The notes beneath the pieces are model-generated. The model did not search any database. It was not told the DNA's origin and saw nothing but the letters and a program-made list of their open reading frames with translations. This document shows, in pieces, positions 61,861-64,000 of a stretch of 64,000 nt of DNA. Origin of the DNA: Streptococcus infantis (GTDB lineage Bacteria > Bacillota > Bacilli > Lactobacillales > Streptococcaceae); assembly GCF_000963255.1 (NCBI RefSeq), contig NZ_JYOV01000003.1, forward strand, positions 62,001-126,000, written 5' to 3'. Both the position numbers and the translations under genes were made by a program. The first letter of the stretch is position 1; each line of letters opens with the position of its first letter.

Positions 61861-62050
61861 CGAAAACGGTAGGTGAGGCTACCATAGGGATACGGATGAC
61901 TACCGCAAAGCAGTGGAGACACTACTCGTTGGTCAACAGTCCTGGTCGCGAAGGTCAAGACTAAGCTCATTACATCGCCCTATGGAGTTAAAGCTTGAAC
62001 GAAAACAGATAATAAGTTTTTTAGTCCTGCCATTTTATGGCAGGACTTTC
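61861..62050 (+). ncRNA. M-box (ykoK-type) magnesium riboswitch with terminator
   Basis: Conserved M-box blocks occur in order: TAGGTGAGGCTACCATAGGG, GATACG, GACTACCGC, TTGGTCAACAG and GTTAAAGCTTGAACG (about 61869-62002). The expression platform is AGTCCTGCCA (62023-62032) pairing with TGGCAGGACT (62038-62047) plus an outer AAAACAG/CTGTTTT stem. High Mg2+ should favour termination. It precedes the magnesium-type P-type ATPase gene. Confidence 0.85.
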
Positions 62051-62082
62051 TGCTGTTTTAGAACAAAGAAGGGAGACAAACG

Positions 62083-62154
62083 ATGCAAATTGACGATCAT
62101 CCAGAGCCGCACATACACAACCAATCGCTGATTTGTGTCGTTCTGTCCTTATAA
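62083..62154 (+). CDS. Predicted acidic, proline-containing leader peptide (MgtL-like)
   Basis: A 23-codon ORF with a good ribosome-binding site (AAGGGAG, five bases from its last G to a clean ATG) located between the riboswitch terminator and mgtA. The peptide begins MQIDDHPEPH and then turns hydrophobic. Clustered Asp, Glu and Pro near the N-terminus are the features that make ribosomes unstable at low Mg2+ in enterobacterial MgtL. Here the same role is inferred; there is no sequence homology to MgtL. Confidence 0.6.
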   Translation: MQIDDHPEPHIHNQSLICVVLSL

Positions 62155-62192
62155 AGTGATTGGTCCCTGTGTATGAAATTACCATTCATACA
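62112..62192 (+). promoter_or_regulatory. Mutually exclusive hairpins before mgtA
   Basis: TGTGTATG (62168-62175) can pair with CATACACA inside the leader ORF (62112-62119), extended by CCAATC/GATTGG. Alternatively TGTATGA (62170-62176) pairs with TCATACA (62186-62192) beside the mgtA ribosome-binding site. Translation of the leader ORF would decide which forms. Confidence 0.6.
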
Positions 62193-62206
62193 GATAGGAG
62201 AAACCA

Positions 62207-64000
62207 ATGAAAACTACAAAAGAAAGATTAGCAGCAGCTATTCAAACTCCATTTAAAGATAGTCTAGCTTTTTACCATACAAGTCTAAAGGGCTTAGATT
62301 CTGAACAGGTTGAAGAAAACCGTGACCTATATGGTGAAAACACCATCACCAAGGGTCAAGAGGATTCCATCTTTAAGAAAATTTATGAGTCCATTATCAA
62401 TCCTTTCACAATCATTTTGCTTGTGATTGCCTTTATCTCTCTCGTTACAAATGTCTGGCTTGCCAAACCTGGACAAGAGGATCCAACGACTTCTATCATT
62501 ATCGTTGTCTTGGTTTTGATTTCAGGAGGCATCCGTTTTGTCCAAGAGTTGCGGAGCGACAAGGCAACAACCAATCTTTCAAAAATGATTGTCAACACTG
62601 CAACTGTTATTCGTGATGGTCTTGAACAAGAGTTGCCCATCGATGAGTTGGTTGTGGGAGATCTCGTGAAATTGAGTGCGGGAGACATGATTCCAGCAGA
62701 TGTTATCTTATTTGAATCCCGCGACTTTTTCGTTCAACAGTCAGGTTTGACTGGAGAAAGCGATGCAGTCGAAAAGCTTGCTTTAAATAAAGCTACTAAT
62801 CAAAATGTAGAGAGTCTTTTAGAAGCAGAATCCTTGGCATTCATGGGGACAAACGTTATCTCAGGAAGTGCTACAGCTATGGTTCTCGCTGTTGGTGATG
62901 ACACCATGATGGGAGCTATTGAGCAAACTCTCAACACCTATGATGAGCCAACTTCTTTTGAACGTGAAATGAACAGCATTTCTTGGCTCTTGATCCGCTT
63001 GATGCTTGTCATGGTTCCGATCGTGTTTTTCGCAAATGGGTTGACTGATGGAGACTGGCTAGAGGCTGGAGTCTTTGCCTTGAGCGTTGGTGTCGGACTT
63101 ACACCAGAAATGCTTCCAATGATTATCACAGCCAGCTTGGCCAAAGGTTCCATTATCATGGCCAAGGAAAAGGTGGTCATCAAAAAACTCAATGCTATCC
63201 AGGACTTAGGAGCAATCGATATCCTATGTACAGATAAAACAGGAACTCTAACGCAAGATGAGATTGTCTTAGAATACCCTTTGGATATCCATGGTGATTT
63301 GGATATGGCAGTCTTAAGAAGAGCTTATCTAAATTCACATTTCCAAACAGGCTTGAAAAACTTGATGGACCGTGCCATTATCAGTAGAACTGAAAAAGAA
63401 GCTAAAGAACACGTTATTCTACAAGATTTGGATAACATCTTCCAAAAGATTGATGAACTGCCTTTTGACTTTGAACGCAGACGCATGAGTGTCATCGTCA
63501 AAGACGACAGCAATGTCGTTAGTATGGTTACCAAAGGCGCTTTAGAAGAAATGTTGAACATTTCGACTCATGTGGAATATCGCGGAGAAATCATTTCCCT
63601 AACCGAAGACATTCGCCAAGAAGTATTAGCAGAAGTTGGTCAATTAAACCGTCAAGGTTTGCGTGTCTTAGGTGTTGGTTACAAGTCAGGTCTACGTGAA
63701 GATTATGCTTATGCTGTGACTGATGAAAGTGACATGATCCTTACAGGTTACCTTGCCTTCTTGGATCCGCCAAAACCATCTGCAGCACCCGCTATTCAAG
63801 CTCTGCTTGAGCATGGTGTCAAAACAAAAATTTTAACTGGGGATAACGAAAAAGTAACCCAAGCCATTTGTGAAAAGGTTGGTTTGGACGTTGAGCATAT
63901 GCTCTTAGGGGCTGACATTGACCAAATGACAGATCAAGAATTGGCAGAAGCGGTTGAAAAAGTAACAGTATTTGCCAAATTATCTCCTGATCAAAAAGCC
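62207..64000 (+). CDS. mgtA: Magnesium-type P-type ATPase, 3' truncated by window
   Basis: An open frame of 598 codons running off the window end. It encodes the first two thirds of a P3-type (MgtA-like) cation ATPase: actuator motif LTGESDAVE, phosphorylation motif CTDKTGTL (Asp 343), ATP-binding segments KGALEE and LDPPKPSAAPA, and a start of the hinge region. P3B ATPases import Mg2+; a calcium exporter is a less likely alternative given the M-box leader. ATG follows AGGAG. The usual length is about 890 residues, so the end lies about 900 bases beyond. Confidence 0.88.
   Translation, partial: MKTTKERLAAAIQTPFKDSLAFYHTSLKGLDSEQVEENRDLYGENTITKGQEDSIFKKIYESIINPFTIILLVIAFISLVTNVWLAKPGQEDPTTSIIIVVLVLISGGIRFVQELRSDKATTNLSKMIVNTATVIRDGLEQELPIDELVVGDLVKLSAGDMIPADVILFESRDFFVQQSGLTGESDAVEKLALNKATNQNVESLLEAESLAFMGTNVISGSATAMVLAVGDDTMMGAIEQTLNTYDEPTSFEREMNSISWLLIRLMLVMVPIVFFANGLTDGDWLEAGVFALSVGVGLTPEMLPMIITASLAKGSIIMAKEKVVIKKLNAIQDLGAIDILCTDKTGTLTQDEIVLEYPLDIHGDLDMAVLRRAYLNSHFQTGLKNLMDRAIISRTEKEAKEHVILQDLDNIFQKIDELPFDFERRRMSVIVKDDSNVVSMVTKGALEEMLNISTHVEYRGEIISLTEDIRQEVLAEVGQLNRQGLRVLGVGYKSGLREDYAYAVTDESDMILTGYLAFLDPPKPSAAPAIQALLEHGVKTKILTGDNEKVTQAICEKVGLDVEHMLLGADIDQMTDQELAEAVEKVTVFAKLSPDQKA

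Noticed and set aside
61913..62131. 72-codon frame in the mgtA leader
   Set aside because: It lies across the conserved M-box and its terminator, so base conservation there reflects RNA structure.

Overview
The window is low-GC, densely coded DNA of a mitis-group Streptococcus (S. pneumoniae / S. mitis / S. oralis relatives). Support comes from a pneumococcal-type BOX repeat, the malXCD-malA-malR / malQP maltodextrin locus, the met uptake operon with an M20 peptidase inside it, Rgg regulators, mutL-ruvA-tag, and extended -10 promoters of the TNTGGTAAAAT type. No rRNA, tRNA, CRISPR array or transposase was recognised.

Layout. 1-1.4 kb: rimI-tsaD (ribosomal protein and tRNA modification). 1.5-5.5 kb: an Rgg-type regulator followed by four CPBP membrane proteases in an A-B-A'-B' duplication. 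5.6-11.8 kb: azlCD, an orphan amino-acid binding lipoprotein, and the methionine uptake operon metQ-M20 peptidase-metN-metI behind a perfect MET-box. 12-15 kb: an ECF S-component-like protein, a second Rgg and an MFS transporter. 15.1-23 kb: hisS with a BOX element forming its 3' end, an XRE/PspC/DUF3169/CPBP membrane-protein operon in which one DUF3169 gene is broken by a single in-frame stop, then aspS-yitT. 23-32.8 kb: maltodextrin regulation, uptake and breakdown, with two palindromic operators in the divergent malX/malQ region. 33-45.3 kb: rlmA, a P-type ATPase, tyrS, mutL-ruvA-tag, another CPBP protease, an S66 peptidase, a SemiSWEET, a DUF1129 protein and corA.

45.4-57.9 kb: a 12.45-kb integrated element lies between divergent corA and uvrA, bounded by 21-bp direct repeats. 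It carries a tyrosine integrase, a repressor/Cro-like switch with three spaced operators, Rha, an excisionase-like protein, a replisome organizer with an internal hexamer-repeat tract, and ArpU/RinA-like DUF1492 regulators. No capsid, tail, terminase or lysis genes are present, so it looks like a satellite prophage (PICI-like). Its cargo is a Schlafen/AlbA-type ATPase gene and a MazF-fold protein split by a coiled-coil insertion. Between the two sits an apparent small-RNA gene with its own promoter and terminator. A second structured RNA is predicted near the right end.

57.9-64 kb: uvrA, a Xaa-Pro peptidase, and a magnesium-type P-type ATPase truncated by the window end. The ATPase has a 346-nt leader with an M-box riboswitch, then an acidic, proline-containing 23-codon leader ORF and mutually exclusive hairpins. 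That is two apparent Mg2+ sensors in series. The most novel-looking items are the cargo module with its small RNA, the terminator loop antisense to the repressor start site, and the tandem magnesium leader.
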